This document shows, in pieces, positions 8,927 to 17,112 of a stretch of 21,741 nt of DNA. The notes under the pieces are model-generated. The model worked only from the letters and a program-made list of their open reading frames with translations. It did not search any database and was not told the origin of the DNA. Every line of letters begins with the position of its first letter. Position 1 is the first letter of the stretch. A program made the position numbers and the translations under genes. This DNA comes from Flammeovirgaceae bacterium UBA2786 (GTDB taxonomy: Bacteria; Bacteroidota; Bacteroidia; Cytophagales; Cyclobacteriaceae): NCBI GenBank assembly GCA_002352225.1, contig DEIA01000003.1, forward strand, positions 5,171 to 26,911. The letters run 5' to 3'.

Positions 8927-11761
8927 TCAGTTACCGCCAATCAGGGTAAAGGCGCCCCAATAATAAGGCTGTGGGTATTCCTGTCGGGTAGTTTGCATAG
9001 CGTGCCGGTACGCCTGCGAAATGTTTTTGGTGCGCAGGTAGTGCTCATAGAATGCATCCATAAATTTAACCGTGGCTTCATCGCTTATTTTCCACAACGA
9101 CCCCATTACCGATTGGGCTCCGGCTAATTGAAAGGCGCGTTGCAAGCCCCACACTCCTTCTCCACTTTGAATTTCGCCCAAACCTGTTTCGCATGCCGAA
9201 AGAACAACTAACTGTGTGTTGGGCAAATCCAGTTGTGTTACTTCGTAGGCTGTCAGAAACCCATCTTCGTAAAGCGCATAATCCGAAACCGAAAGAGGCT
9301 CTGTATCTGCTGCCCCTGCCAGAATAAGTTTTGATTTCAGGTAAGTATCTGCCTTAGAGAACTGATCGAACTGACCATGCGTGGCAAGATGTAATACAGA
9401 CGGGCTGCTCAATTTTTTTACATTCGATTCGCTGGCATCGGGCCCGGTTAGCATCTCAATCTGAAAGCCTTCTTCTTCGGCTTTTGTACTAATCCGCTCC
9501 ACTTCTTTCTTTGTACCCGGTAATAATTCAATGCCTGCACGCGTATTCTCGTTGGCCTCTACTGGCGTAACTTCATTATTACGATATGTATTTCCACTTT
9601 GTTTACGACTCATTTCAAAACGCGGGTTGCCTACTAACACAACCGTTTTGTTAGTGGGGTTAGTGTCTGCAATAGTTAGTAAATCGCGTCCGGTTGATAT
9701 GCGTTTGATTTCAATTTCATCTAATACAAATTTACCTGTGCCCGGATTTTTTAACGCTACCGGATTAACAATGTGGTACACGCCATCGGCACTTACAATA
9801 ACGGTGCTGGCCTCTTGCAGGTGTTCACTGATTTTTTTCCAATACAGGTTATAACTGTCTGAATCTTCTAACCGGCCACGCACACTGTTTTGGTAGTAAT
9901 GTAAGTTGCGGCTTTCAAAGGCTTCGCCTTCGCTAATCAGAAAGAGTGTGGGGGTAGTGTCCCCCGGTTTAACAACAATAGCCCAGTATTGAATTTTGGG
10001 TTTATCAAAATTAAAATTATCACGCTGTACTCTGAAGATTTCAAAATAAGCTTCACCTGCTTTCAATTTTGCCTGCACCTGTTGCCAGCGCACCGGTTTA
10101 ATCAGGTTTATAGGAATCAACTTCAGATTAATGGATTGCTCCAACTCACCAACGCGGATGGCAATACGATTAATCGAATCGGACAATGCTGGCTGCTGCG
10201 AGGTGGCAAACTGCTGATTGAAGGCAGCCAGTTTATCGCGTAACGTTCGTACCTGTGCTAGTTGAGCAAGGGTTTCTTTGTCTTTGATTTTACGGAGTTG
10301 CTTTTCCTGCTCGCGGGTTGCATCAAGAATAAGCCCTTTGGTTTGCAGAATCTTGTTCAGCAAATCACCCGTTTTATCGGTCCCCTTTTCAGTATTAAGT
10401 AATAGCAAAGAATAGTATCGCTCCAGTTCTTTGGTGTAGTTTTTGAAAAATTCCTTCTTCTCGTTTTCGGTAAAGTATTGGAAGTTTTTGATCAATCTCT
10501 CTTCTTCTTTTGTGACTACAGATTGTGCCCGCGCGAGTGCTTCCGTAAGTTGATTAGATTTAACCTTAAGGTTCAGGTAATAGGGGTTTATCCACTCGTA
10601 ATATGATTTAACCGCTTGACCGTAGCCTTTAATTTCTTTTAGTTTTTCAATCGCCTGAAAAAGTGTTTCGTAACTCTTTTCAGCTGATTTAATGTCGTTG
10701 TCTATTTGTTTGAGGAGACTTTGTTCAATCAAGCCGAAAGAATATTGTTCTGCTATTTGATGGCGGTTTGTTTTAAGCGCACTGATTACCACTAAAGCGT
10801 TTGTGCCTCCAATTTCCTGTATCCGTCTTTGATTGGCCGCTGCCTGTTGAGTTGTTTTGAGAGAATCGTGAATATTCAGGTCTTTCGTTTGTTCATGCGC
10901 TTTTGATAGCACTTCGTACATGTCTTTATAAATCCAGGCCATGTCATCTGCTTGCTGTCTGGCATAGGGCAGGCAGGCATCATACTTATATTGATAGAAA
11001 TATGCCTTAGCCAGGTAACTGCTGTATTGCAATCGGTTATTAACGGCTAAAGACTCTTCCATTTTTTTCATGCTGGCTACATACTCCGCTTTCGCCTTTA
11101 GCAACTGTTGTTTGGTTTCTTCCGGTATATCCGAAGTAATTTTGTAAACATCATCGGCCGCTGGGTATTGATAGTTGAATGCTCCTGACTCGCTAAGCTC
11201 TTTCACTTTCAAAAAAGTCTGGATCGCACTATCATATTGTTCATTTTGAAACAAGCTTTCTCCCAAGTACAGGTAATAGGTTCGTCTTGTGTACGGGTCT
11301 GGGTTCCCTTCAAGAAGGGTTCGGTAGTTTTTCAAAAAGCGGATGTTCTTGGTATGCAGGTGTTGTCGTTGGTAAATAAGGCTAAGATTCAAATACGTTT
11401 GCCCAACAATAGCAAGCGAAACATAGGGGTAGCCGCGATGATAAAAGGGATAATATTTTTCGTATGCTTCAATAGCTTGTTGCAACAATTCTGTAGTCTT
11501 CAAATAACTGCCAGAGTGGTTGACCTGAGAGCAAACCAGGTACCGTGCGTAAAAATATTCTTCATCCTCTGCTGTAAAATTTTTACCCACAAAATCCAGA
11601 AGCTGATCAGTGGCCTTTTCTTTATCCTGAGCATAACTAAAGTTTGCAACTAATCTGTCATATTCGGCATAATCCACCAGCCGGGTGCGCATGCGCCCTT
11701 CTTGCTGACCGCTTGTGGCAATCGGGTAGAACAGGATCAGTGTAAAAAGAATATATCTCAC
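8927..11761 (-). CDS. Exported TPR-CHAT protein (caspase-like clan CD peptidase)
   Basis: The 944-residue product begins at a GTG codon; this gives a good signal peptide, MRYILFTLILFYPIATSGQQ, and no in-frame ATG is better placed. Residues 25-470 are helical repeats of the TPR type, followed by a charged coiled-coil-like region to about 560. The C-terminal CHAT domain carries the predicted dyad His795 (LHLATHGQ) and Cys857 (VVLSACETGLGE), and ends in the family signature YYWGAFTLIGG. CHAT proteases are caspase relatives that cleave or sense partner proteins. The signal peptide puts this one outside the cytoplasm, unlike CHAT proteases of type III-E CRISPR systems. It heads an operon with three TPM proteins, 67 bp before the first. 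The substrate is unknown; a role in cell-envelope quality control is only an inference. Confidence 0.9.
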   Translation of the reverse strand: MRYILFTLILFYPIATSGQQEGRMRTRLVDYAEYDRLVANFSYAQDKEKATDQLLDFVGKNFTAEDEEYFYARYLVCSQVNHSGSYLKTTELLQQAIEAYEKYYPFYHRGYPYVSLAIVGQTYLNLSLIYQRQHLHTKNIRFLKNYRTLLEGNPDPYTRRTYYLYLGESLFQNEQYDSAIQTFLKVKELSESGAFNYQYPAADDVYKITSDIPEETKQQLLKAKAEYVASMKKMEESLAVNNRLQYSSYLAKAYFYQYKYDACLPYARQQADDMAWIYKDMYEVLSKAHEQTKDLNIHDSLKTTQQAAANQRRIQEIGGTNALVVISALKTNRHQIAEQYSFGLIEQSLLKQIDNDIKSAEKSYETLFQAIEKLKEIKGYGQAVKSYYEWINPYYLNLKVKSNQLTEALARAQSVVTKEEERLIKNFQYFTENEKKEFFKNYTKELERYYSLLLLNTEKGTDKTGDLLNKILQTKGLILDATREQEKQLRKIKDKETLAQLAQVRTLRDKLAAFNQQFATSQQPALSDSINRIAIRVGELEQSINLKLIPINLIKPVRWQQVQAKLKAGEAYFEIFRVQRDNFNFDKPKIQYWAIVVKPGDTTPTLFLISEGEAFESRNLHYYQNSVRGRLEDSDSYNLYWKKISEHLQEASTVIVSADGVYHIVNPVALKNPGTGKFVLDEIEIKRISTGRDLLTIADTNPTNKTVVLVGNPRFEMSRKQSGNTYRNNEVTPVEANENTRAGIELLPGTKKEVERISTKAEEEGFQIEMLTGPDASESNVKKLSSPSVLHLATHGQFDQFSKADTYLKSKLILAGAADTEPLSVSDYALYEDGFLTAYEVTQLDLPNTQLVVLSACETGLGEIQSGEGVWGLQRAFQLAGAQSVMGSLWKISDEATVKFMDAFYEHYLRTKNISQAYRHAMQTTRQEYPQPYYWGAFTLIGGN

Positions 11762-11877
11762 AGGCCCATGTATCGGTTATGCAACTTACCTATAAACCCG
11801 CTTTGATAAAATGGATTTAACTATTTTAGGGCCATGGTTAAAATCTTAATGCTGGCCGAACTGGAATATTTTAAAGC

Positions 11878-12864
11878 ATGATACGGCTTACCTTATTGGG
11901 CATTGGTATTCTGGTTGCGTATGGCGTATTAGCACAAGGTGTTAGCATTGGCCGTGTTGGTTCGTTAAACGATACAACAACGGTTACGCAGCCAGGGTTT
12001 GTTTTAGCTGGTGGCAGCACCGATGTTGCCGAAGCTATGCAGTGGATGATGTTGCGCAGCGGTGGTGGCGATGTGGTTATTATCCGCGCATCCGGCTCTA
12101 CAGGGTACAATAATTACTTGTTTGATTTAGGTGAAGTTAATTCTGTTGAAACCCTGCTCATCGATTCGCGGGAAAAAGCACAGTTGCCTGAAACGGCTGA
12201 AAAAATCCGAAGCGCTGAAGCCTTGTTTATTGCCGGTGGCGATCAATGGAATTATGTGAAATACTGGAAAGCCTCCGAAGTATCTAAAGCGCTTGCCTAT
12301 CTGATTGATGAAAAGAAAGTACCGGTTGGCGGCACCAGTGCAGGCTGTGCTGTGCTTAGTGAATTTATTTTTGATGCGCAATTCGATACCGTAATATCCG
12401 ATGATGCGTTGACTAATCCCTACACACAAGCGGTAAGCATTTCTAAAAGCTTTATCTCCATTCCTTTTTTAAAAAACACAATTGCCGATCAGCACTACTC
12501 ACAGCGTAAACGCCAAGGAAGGCACGTTGTATTTCTTGCCCGGATAATGCAAGACTTCTCCATTAAAAACCCTAAAGGAATTGCCGTGGACGAACGCACC
12601 GCTCTTTGTATTGATGGCGAGGGAAATGCATTTGCGTTTGGCTCGGGCAAAGCGTTTTTTATTCAACCTCTGGCAAAACCAGGTGTGTGCGAACCAAACA
12701 AGCCATTAGCGTGGAACAAAAATAATAAAGCCTTAGGGGTTTGGATTTTTTCTGCAACCGAACAAGGAGCTTCGGTTTTCAATCTTACCCGGTGGCCCCG
12801 TACACAACCTAACCAATACTGGAATGTGACTGGCGGAAAGTTAGAGCAGATACCGGTTCAATAA
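11878..12864 (+). CDS. Cyanophycinase-like serine peptidase (S51 family)
   Basis: The 328-residue product has a short signal peptide (to about AQG, residue 20). It shows the S51 pattern: GFVLAGGSTDVAEAM, LFIAGGDQWNY, the nucleophile elbow VGGTSAGCAVLSE with Ser154, then DQHYSQRKRQGR and KGIAVDERTALCI. Cyanophycinases cleave the Asp-Arg polymer cyanophycin. Exported versions in organisms that do not make cyanophycin may use it as food or act on other beta-aspartyl peptides. The gene is divergent from the CHAT operon and converges on the MATE gene. No cyanophycin synthetase lies in the window. Family is firm; substrate is inferred. Confidence 0.9.
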   Translation: MIRLTLLGIGILVAYGVLAQGVSIGRVGSLNDTTTVTQPGFVLAGGSTDVAEAMQWMMLRSGGGDVVIIRASGSTGYNNYLFDLGEVNSVETLLIDSREKAQLPETAEKIRSAEALFIAGGDQWNYVKYWKASEVSKALAYLIDEKKVPVGGTSAGCAVLSEFIFDAQFDTVISDDALTNPYTQAVSISKSFISIPFLKNTIADQHYSQRKRQGRHVVFLARIMQDFSIKNPKGIAVDERTALCIDGEGNAFAFGSGKAFFIQPLAKPGVCEPNKPLAWNKNNKALGVWIFSATEQGASVFNLTRWPRTQPNQYWNVTGGKLEQIPVQ

Positions 12865-12891
12865 CTTGCTAATCCAGACGCCTTCTTACAA

Positions 12892-14229
12892 TCAAATCGT
12901 TTTTCCCCTCCACTTCCCCGACTTCATATAAAAGAAAGCCATCGAAAACATACTAAGCCAATACACCCACTCGCTGCCCCAGCCCCACGCTACAGAAAGG
13001 TTAAGATGTTCTAACACTACATACACATACACCACATAGATTACAATTGTAATTAACTCAATCAACAGGTTTACGCGCGAGTTACCCGTGCCGGTTACAG
13101 CATTTAACCAGATGGTACCAAACGACATCAGCAGCAAGGCAATGGAAACGATGCGCACAATCGGAACCGCCTCAGCAATAAACGCATCGCCCTGGCTGTA
13201 AAACGAAAGAAACCATTCGGGTATCAGGTTAAGAACAATGAAAAAGAAAAAGCAGATTCCGAAACTCATTTTTACAATTCTTCGGATCAGCGGCATTACT
13301 TCGCCCGTTCTTCCCTGGCCAATAATGTTACTTACCATGGTGTTTGTTGTGGCTGCAAAAGCCCAGCAAAAAATTCCGAACAGGCCAAAGATATTGCGCA
13401 TGGTATTGCTTATGGCTAAGGCACGCGGGCCGTGGTGCTCAATCAAAATGTAAAAATACTCCCAGCTCATAATGCTTATCGCGAATTGCACAATAAGCGG
13501 AGCGGAGATGGTTAGAATTAATTTGATAACCGAAAAATCTATTTTGGTTTGCTCAAAAAAAGCAAACGTTTTGTGAATGCCGATGATGCGGATAACAGCA
13601 TATATAACAACCAACCCCGATGCCTCTGCAATAATGGATGCATACGCAGCTCCGTTAAAGCCAATTGCCGGAAATCCAAAATGACCAAAGATCATTGCAT
13701 AATCCAACCCAATGTTTACCAGCGCTTCAGCCAATGTTCCCCAAACTAAAAAGCGGGTTTGATTAGTGCCCACCAGCAGCGCATTGCGCATTACATACAG
13801 GTAAAGAAAGGGCAACCCCCAAATGCGGATCAATAAAAAATCAATTACCTGGTTGGCTATGGCAACATCATGTATAAAGGCGCGCATCACCATCGGAGCA
13901 AACAAATAGGTAATCGCAATACCCAAAGCCGCAATGGCCAGAGCAACCCAAACTCCGTTATAAAACAATCGCCCTATTTCTTTGGGAAGATTTTGCCCGG
14001 CTCTGCGTGCAATTAAAGCTTGCAATCCATTATTTAATCCATTGCCTATAACCGCGAAGATTAAATAATACACCCCGGTAATACCGGCACTGGCTAATTC
14101 CTGCTCGCCCAACATGCCTAAGAAAATGTTATTCGTAATAAAATTGATCTGTGGCACCAGCATAGCCAGCGAGATGGGCAATGCTATAAGCAGGATCTGT
14201 TTATATCCGGTATCTAAGCGCAGTTCCAT
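12892..14229 (-). CDS. MATE-family multidrug/Na+ efflux protein
   Basis: The ATG at 14229 gives 445 residues beginning MELRLDTGYKQILLIALPISLAMLVP. An ATG at 14298 is open in frame but adds a His-rich leader (HIHTVHIEDWYLHLHF) that fits no MATE N-terminus. About twelve hydrophobic helices fill the length. The family motif QINFITNNIFLGMLGEQELASAGI is near the start, and the internal repeat half begins near KLILTISAPLIVQFAISIMSWEYF. MATE proteins exchange drugs or other organic cations for Na+ or H+ across the inner membrane. The gene stands alone, convergent with the S51 peptidase gene (27 bp between stops) and divergent from the DUF885 gene. The substrate cannot be told from sequence. Confidence 0.9.
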   Translation of the reverse strand: MELRLDTGYKQILLIALPISLAMLVPQINFITNNIFLGMLGEQELASAGITGVYYLIFAVIGNGLNNGLQALIARRAGQNLPKEIGRLFYNGVWVALAIAALGIAITYLFAPMVMRAFIHDVAIANQVIDFLLIRIWGLPFLYLYVMRNALLVGTNQTRFLVWGTLAEALVNIGLDYAMIFGHFGFPAIGFNGAAYASIIAEASGLVVIYAVIRIIGIHKTFAFFEQTKIDFSVIKLILTISAPLIVQFAISIMSWEYFYILIEHHGPRALAISNTMRNIFGLFGIFCWAFAATTNTMVSNIIGQGRTGEVMPLIRRIVKMSFGICFFFFIVLNLIPEWFLSFYSQGDAFIAEAVPIVRIVSIALLLMSFGTIWLNAVTGTGNSRVNLLIELITIVIYVVYVYVVLEHLNLSVAWGWGSEWVYWLSMFSMAFFYMKSGKWRGKTI

Positions 14230-14329
14230 AAAATGGAGGTGAAGGTACCAATCTTCTATGTGTACTGTGTGGATATGCGGTAAGAAATATTTAACCACAC
14301 AGAAACATCGTTTGCCACATTCATAATCG

Positions 14330-14347
14330 TTGATAAAAAATTATCAA
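14330..14347. promoter_or_regulatory. Perfect 7-bp palindrome upstream of the DUF885 gene
   Basis: TTGATAA-AAAA-TTATCAA is a perfect inverted repeat 31 bp before the ATG at 14379, in the only divergent gap between the MATE and DUF885 genes. A near-consensus -7 sequence, TAGCTTTC, follows at 14356-14363. The position suits an operator, but A/T-rich palindromes arise easily by chance. Confidence 0.25.
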
Positions 14348-14378
14348 AAAACCATTAGCTTTCTCAAAATCCCAACCT

Positions 14379-16070
14379 ATGCGTTACATCATCTTACTTC
14401 TTTGCTTCTGCTCATTGCTTGCCTTCGGTCAACCATCCGAAATGCCCAGTGAAGTATATCCGCTCATTACCCAATACGAAGCCGACCGGGGGAGTTTGCA
14501 GCGCTTTTATTTTGTTCAGGGTTCGCCCGAACGCAGAGAACGACTTACTGAGTTTTATAAAGATTATCTCGTCCGTCTGCAGCAACTTCCTTTCGAAAGT
14601 TTTTCTGTTGGCGGCAAGGTAGATTACATTTTAATGAAGAACATTTTCGAAAACGAGCTTGGCTTGCTGGCACAGGAAGAAAAAGAGGTTACACAATTGG
14701 GTAAACTAACAGCATACGCCAATCCGGTTTATGAACTCGAAAAAAAACGCAGGCGGGGATTGCACTTAAAAAGTGAAGAGGTTGCCTATCAGTTAAACGA
14801 TATCAAAAAAAATATACAGGCCGCACAAAAAAAACTTGCACAAGAACCCAACTTAACGGTTGCCTTGGCAAATCGCGCAGCCGAAATTATTGGCGGCCAG
14901 CAAGCTGCTCTTAAGAGTGTGTTTGAATTTTATGATGGGTACGATCCACAATTTACCTGGTGGATAAAACGTCCGTATCAGCAACTAGACAGCACGCTTA
15001 CCAAATATGCGGGCGCGTTAAAAAACAAAATCGATCCGGCCACACGACCCAAAGACGATGGCAGCGGTATTATCGGTAATCCAATTGGCCGCGATGAGTT
15101 GTTGCGACTGTTGCAATTAGATATGATTCCCTATTCGCCTGAAGAGCTCGTGAACATTGCCAACAAAGAATTTGCCTGGTGCGATGCCGAGTTATTAAAA
15201 GCTTCGCGCGAAATGGGATTTGGTGACAACTGGAAAGCTGCACAGGAAAAAGTAAAACAAATGTATGTGCCAGAAGGCCATCAGCCCGAAGCGATGTTAA
15301 AGTTATACGATGAATCCGTTGCCTTTTTGAAAAAGAACGACCTGATTACCATTCCTCCTATTGCCGAAGAAACCTGGCGCATGCGCATGATGCCGCCAAA
15401 ACAACAATTGATAAGTCCGTTCTTTTTGGGTGGCGAGGTATTGCAGATTGCCTATCCTACCGATGCAATGAATCATGAAGACAAGCTGATGAGTATGCGT
15501 GGAAACAATCCACACTTCTCTCGCGCAACCGTACACCATGAGTTAATTGCGGGCCATCAACTGCAAGGGTTTATGAACAACCGGAACAAAGCCTACCGGC
15601 ATTTCCGCACTCCGTTCTGGACGGAAGGGTGGGCATTATATTGGGAGTTGATTTTGTGGGATATGAAATTTCCGCGCGGACCGGAAGATAAAATCGGGAT
15701 GTTGTTCTGGCGCATGCATCGCTGTGCGCGGATTATTTTTTCACTCAATTATCATTTAGGTAAATGGACACCTCAGCAGTGCATCGATTTTTTGGTTGAA
15801 CGCGTAGGGTTTGAACGCGCCAATGCCGAAGCAGAAGTGCGCAGAAGTTTCACCGCCAACTATGGGCCGTTGTATCAATTGGCCTATATGACCGGAGCTT
15901 TTCAGTTTTATGCGCTCAAAAAAGAATTGGTTGATAGCGGCAAGATGACCTATAAACAATATCACGATGCCGTACTGCGCGAAAACAGTATGCCGGTAGA
16001 AATGGTGCGCGCCATACTTACCAACCAACCGCTTACGCGCGATTTTAAAACAAAGTGGAAGTTTTATTAG
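14379..16070 (+). CDS. DUF885 family exported metallopeptidase-like protein
   Basis: The 563-residue product has a signal peptide ending near LLAFGQ (residue 18). The family's zinc-site signature is present as VHHELIAGHQLQG, with His387, Glu388 and His393 in an HExxxGH arrangement; the third ligand is probably Glu416 in FWTEGWALYWE. The C-terminal region with RRSFTANYGPLYQLAYMTGAFQFYALKKE is also typical of DUF885. Members of this family are likely zinc peptidases acting in the periplasm or outside the cell; the substrate is unknown. Length is within the usual 550-600 residues and the frame is intact. It stands alone, facing the convergent toxin-array genes across a 158-bp intergenic element. 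Confidence 0.9.
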   Translation: MRYIILLLCFCSLLAFGQPSEMPSEVYPLITQYEADRGSLQRFYFVQGSPERRERLTEFYKDYLVRLQQLPFESFSVGGKVDYILMKNIFENELGLLAQEEKEVTQLGKLTAYANPVYELEKKRRRGLHLKSEEVAYQLNDIKKNIQAAQKKLAQEPNLTVALANRAAEIIGGQQAALKSVFEFYDGYDPQFTWWIKRPYQQLDSTLTKYAGALKNKIDPATRPKDDGSGIIGNPIGRDELLRLLQLDMIPYSPEELVNIANKEFAWCDAELLKASREMGFGDNWKAAQEKVKQMYVPEGHQPEAMLKLYDESVAFLKKNDLITIPPIAEETWRMRMMPPKQQLISPFFLGGEVLQIAYPTDAMNHEDKLMSMRGNNPHFSRATVHHELIAGHQLQGFMNNRNKAYRHFRTPFWTEGWALYWELILWDMKFPRGPEDKIGMLFWRMHRCARIIFSLNYHLGKWTPQQCIDFLVERVGFERANAEAEVRRSFTANYGPLYQLAYMTGAFQFYALKKELVDSGKMTYKQYHDAVLRENSMPVEMVRAILTNQPLTRDFKTKWKFY

Positions 16071-16087
16071 AGGTTATCTCAACCCCG

Positions 16088-16192
16088 AATTGAGAACACT
16101 GATCGTTCAGCTATTCAAATTGTTTGAACCAAGCTATTCGGGATTTGTAATCCAATGTCGAACAGCATGGGCTTCCGTGTTGATTCTCAATT
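16088..16192. repeat. Composite intergenic hairpin element with 9-bp inverted ends
   Basis: The ends AATTGAGAA (16088-16096) and TTCTCAATT (16184-16192) are inverted repeats. Between them are a perfect palindrome, TTCAAA-TTG-TTTGAA (16114-16128), and an imperfect hairpin at 16133-16166 built from GCT/AGC, TTCG/CGAA and GGATT/AATCC arms with a TGT loop and a five-base bulge. It fills the gap between two convergent genes. It could be a terminator cluster or a small non-coding mobile or REP-like unit unrelated in sequence to the REPs at 16900 and beyond. Only one copy is in the window. Confidence 0.45.
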
Positions 16193-16228
16193 ATTTATAC
16201 CTCCATCATACTTTCTGTAACACTACCA

Positions 16229-16807
16229 TCAGACCGACCAAAAAATAATTTTCTGAATCTTTTTTTTCGCATAGAAGAACCATAACAGCAAGGCGACCAG
16301 TATTGTTATCAATACCAAATACTCAATCGTAGTCCAAACATGGTATATGTGTTGCAACAACACTACCAATATTGAAATGCTCACTAAAAGAAGCTCAATC
16401 GAAACGAAAATGAACATAGAGATTTCCAACCTAAGTTTAGTCTGGGTTTCAACAATATCTCCCCTTAAAATTATTTTTCTATTATGCCCTTTTAAAAAAA
16501 AGTATGCCGCAACCCTTTTGCCTAACTTCAAGTAAGAATCAAAGACTATCACAACGAGGTCTCTTATCAAATTATCTGCTTCTTCTGAGTCACCATTATT
16601 AATTATAAACTGCATCAACCTGCGACCATATTTTATTGTGTTTTTATATGCTCCGGTATGAAAATAACTGAACGCAGCGATAGCAAAATGATGAGCCTTT
16701 GCCTCAGAGATTTCACCATTTAGGTATTCACTATTTTTATTCAATACTATGACTACCTCAGAATAAGATTTTGTTTCAAATAGTGATTCTATGATTTCAA
16801 TTTTCAT
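16229..16807 (-). CDS. Candidate immunity protein C, two-helix membrane protein
   Basis: I do not recognise a family. The ATG at 16807 gives 192 residues. Residues 1-125 are soluble and mostly helical, with a Tyr-rich helix (HFAIAAFSYFHTGAYKNTIKYGRRL). Two transmembrane helices follow at about 131-152 and 162-180, then a basic end (KKKIQKIIFWSV). The ATG overlaps the end of a short open tail in another frame (stop at 16797-16799) that looks like the C-terminus of a toxin. Toxin-immunity pairs in polymorphic-toxin arrays are often arranged this way. It is therefore placed as the immunity gene of tip C, now separated from the rest of that toxin by the REP/RAYT element. A longer start at 16894 would run from the REP boundary through the toxin tail in the wrong frame. 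Role is inferred from position. Confidence 0.6.
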   Translation of the reverse strand: MKIEIIESLFETKSYSEVVIVLNKNSEYLNGEISEAKAHHFAIAAFSYFHTGAYKNTIKYGRRLMQFIINNGDSEEADNLIRDLVVIVFDSYLKLGKRVAAYFFLKGHNRKIILRGDIVETQTKLRLEISMFIFVSIELLLVSISILVVLLQHIYHVWTTIEYLVLITILVALLLWFFYAKKKIQKIIFWSV

Positions 16808-16891
16808 TTGCTGAAACTGTTGTTTTCTTTTTATTCTTATCAGAATAGTCCCACTCAAGAAACTCCGGACTATACATAGCATCCGATCGCC
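16797..16891 (-). pseudogene. Orphaned C-terminal tail of an RHS toxin (tip C)
   Basis: On the minus strand, just after the REP boundary, one frame reads GRSDAMYSPEFLEWDYSDKN and continues KKKTTVSANEN before a TGA at 16797-16799. It has no start codon of its own in front of the REP. It overlaps the start of the downstream membrane-protein gene, and its composition is typical of a toxin terminus. The simplest reading is that it is the severed end of tip C, whose upstream part stops inside the other REP at 17769-17798. The alternative is a remnant of a different cassette deleted by recombination. Confidence 0.5.
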
Positions 16892-16899
16892 CATTTCCC

Positions 16900-16929
16900 C
16901 GCAGAGTTACCCGTTTCGGGAACTCTGCG
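16900..16929 (-). repeat. REP hairpin, copy 1
   Basis: Outer 9-bp stem CGCAGAGTT/AACTCTGCG, one bulged A, inner 4-bp stem CCCG/CGGG and a TTT loop. It lies at the end of the duplicated RAYT tail and abuts the toxin tail at 16797-16891. It is identical to copies 2 and 4, in the same orientation. Confidence 0.85.
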
Positions 16930-16934
16930 CTTTC

Positions 16935-17063
16935 TCAAAACCACAGCGCCTTAGTCAAATCTATATCCTCCAATTCAGTATAGTTCTTTACTAAGTAGAT
17001 TCCTTGCTCACCGGTTTTATAATACTTTGCCGAACTGTGAACATACTCCGTTTCTTCCTTCAC
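16935..17063 (-). pseudogene. Duplicated 3' end of the RAYT gene
   Basis: This 43-codon fragment (VKEETEYVHSSAKYYKTG... ending LTKALWF) matches the last 40 residues of the complete RAYT. By eye there are about 13 base differences and one 3-base insertion (an extra Gln codon). With its REP it forms a 172-bp unit (16892-17063) in tandem with the 169-bp end of the intact element (17064-17232). It lacks the HUH motif and the catalytic tyrosine, so it cannot act as a transposase. The frame has stayed open over its length. Confidence 0.85.
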
Positions 17064-17071
17064 CATTTCCC

Positions 17072-17101
17072 CGCAGAGTTACCCGTTTCGGGAACTCTGC
17101 G
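17072..17101 (-). repeat. REP hairpin, copy 2 (3' REP of the RAYT)
   Basis: Same 30-nt hairpin as copy 1: 9-bp outer stem, bulged A, CCCG/CGGG inner stem, TTT loop. It begins 11 bp after the RAYT stop codon and is the natural 3' end of the element. Confidence 0.88.
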
Positions 17102-17112
17102 CTTTCCCAAAA

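Noticed and set aside
8860..8940. Longer start for the TPM protein at 8209-8859
   Set aside because: It overlaps the CHAT gene end and gives a Cys-rich leader absent from the family.
8927..11761. CHAT protein as part of an antiphage defence system
   Set aside because: It has a signal peptide and sits with TPM envelope proteins. No Cas, gasdermin, STAND or nuclease gene is adjacent, so a cytoplasmic defence role is unsupported.
14230..14298. Longer start for the MATE protein
   Set aside because: The His/Tyr-rich leader does not fit MATE proteins; MELRLDTGYKQ directly precedes the first helix.
16808..16894. Longer start for the two-helix membrane protein
   Set aside because: The extension starts at the REP flank and runs out of frame with the toxin tail encoded by the same bases; the ATG at 16807 overlaps the toxin stop as expected for an immunity gene.
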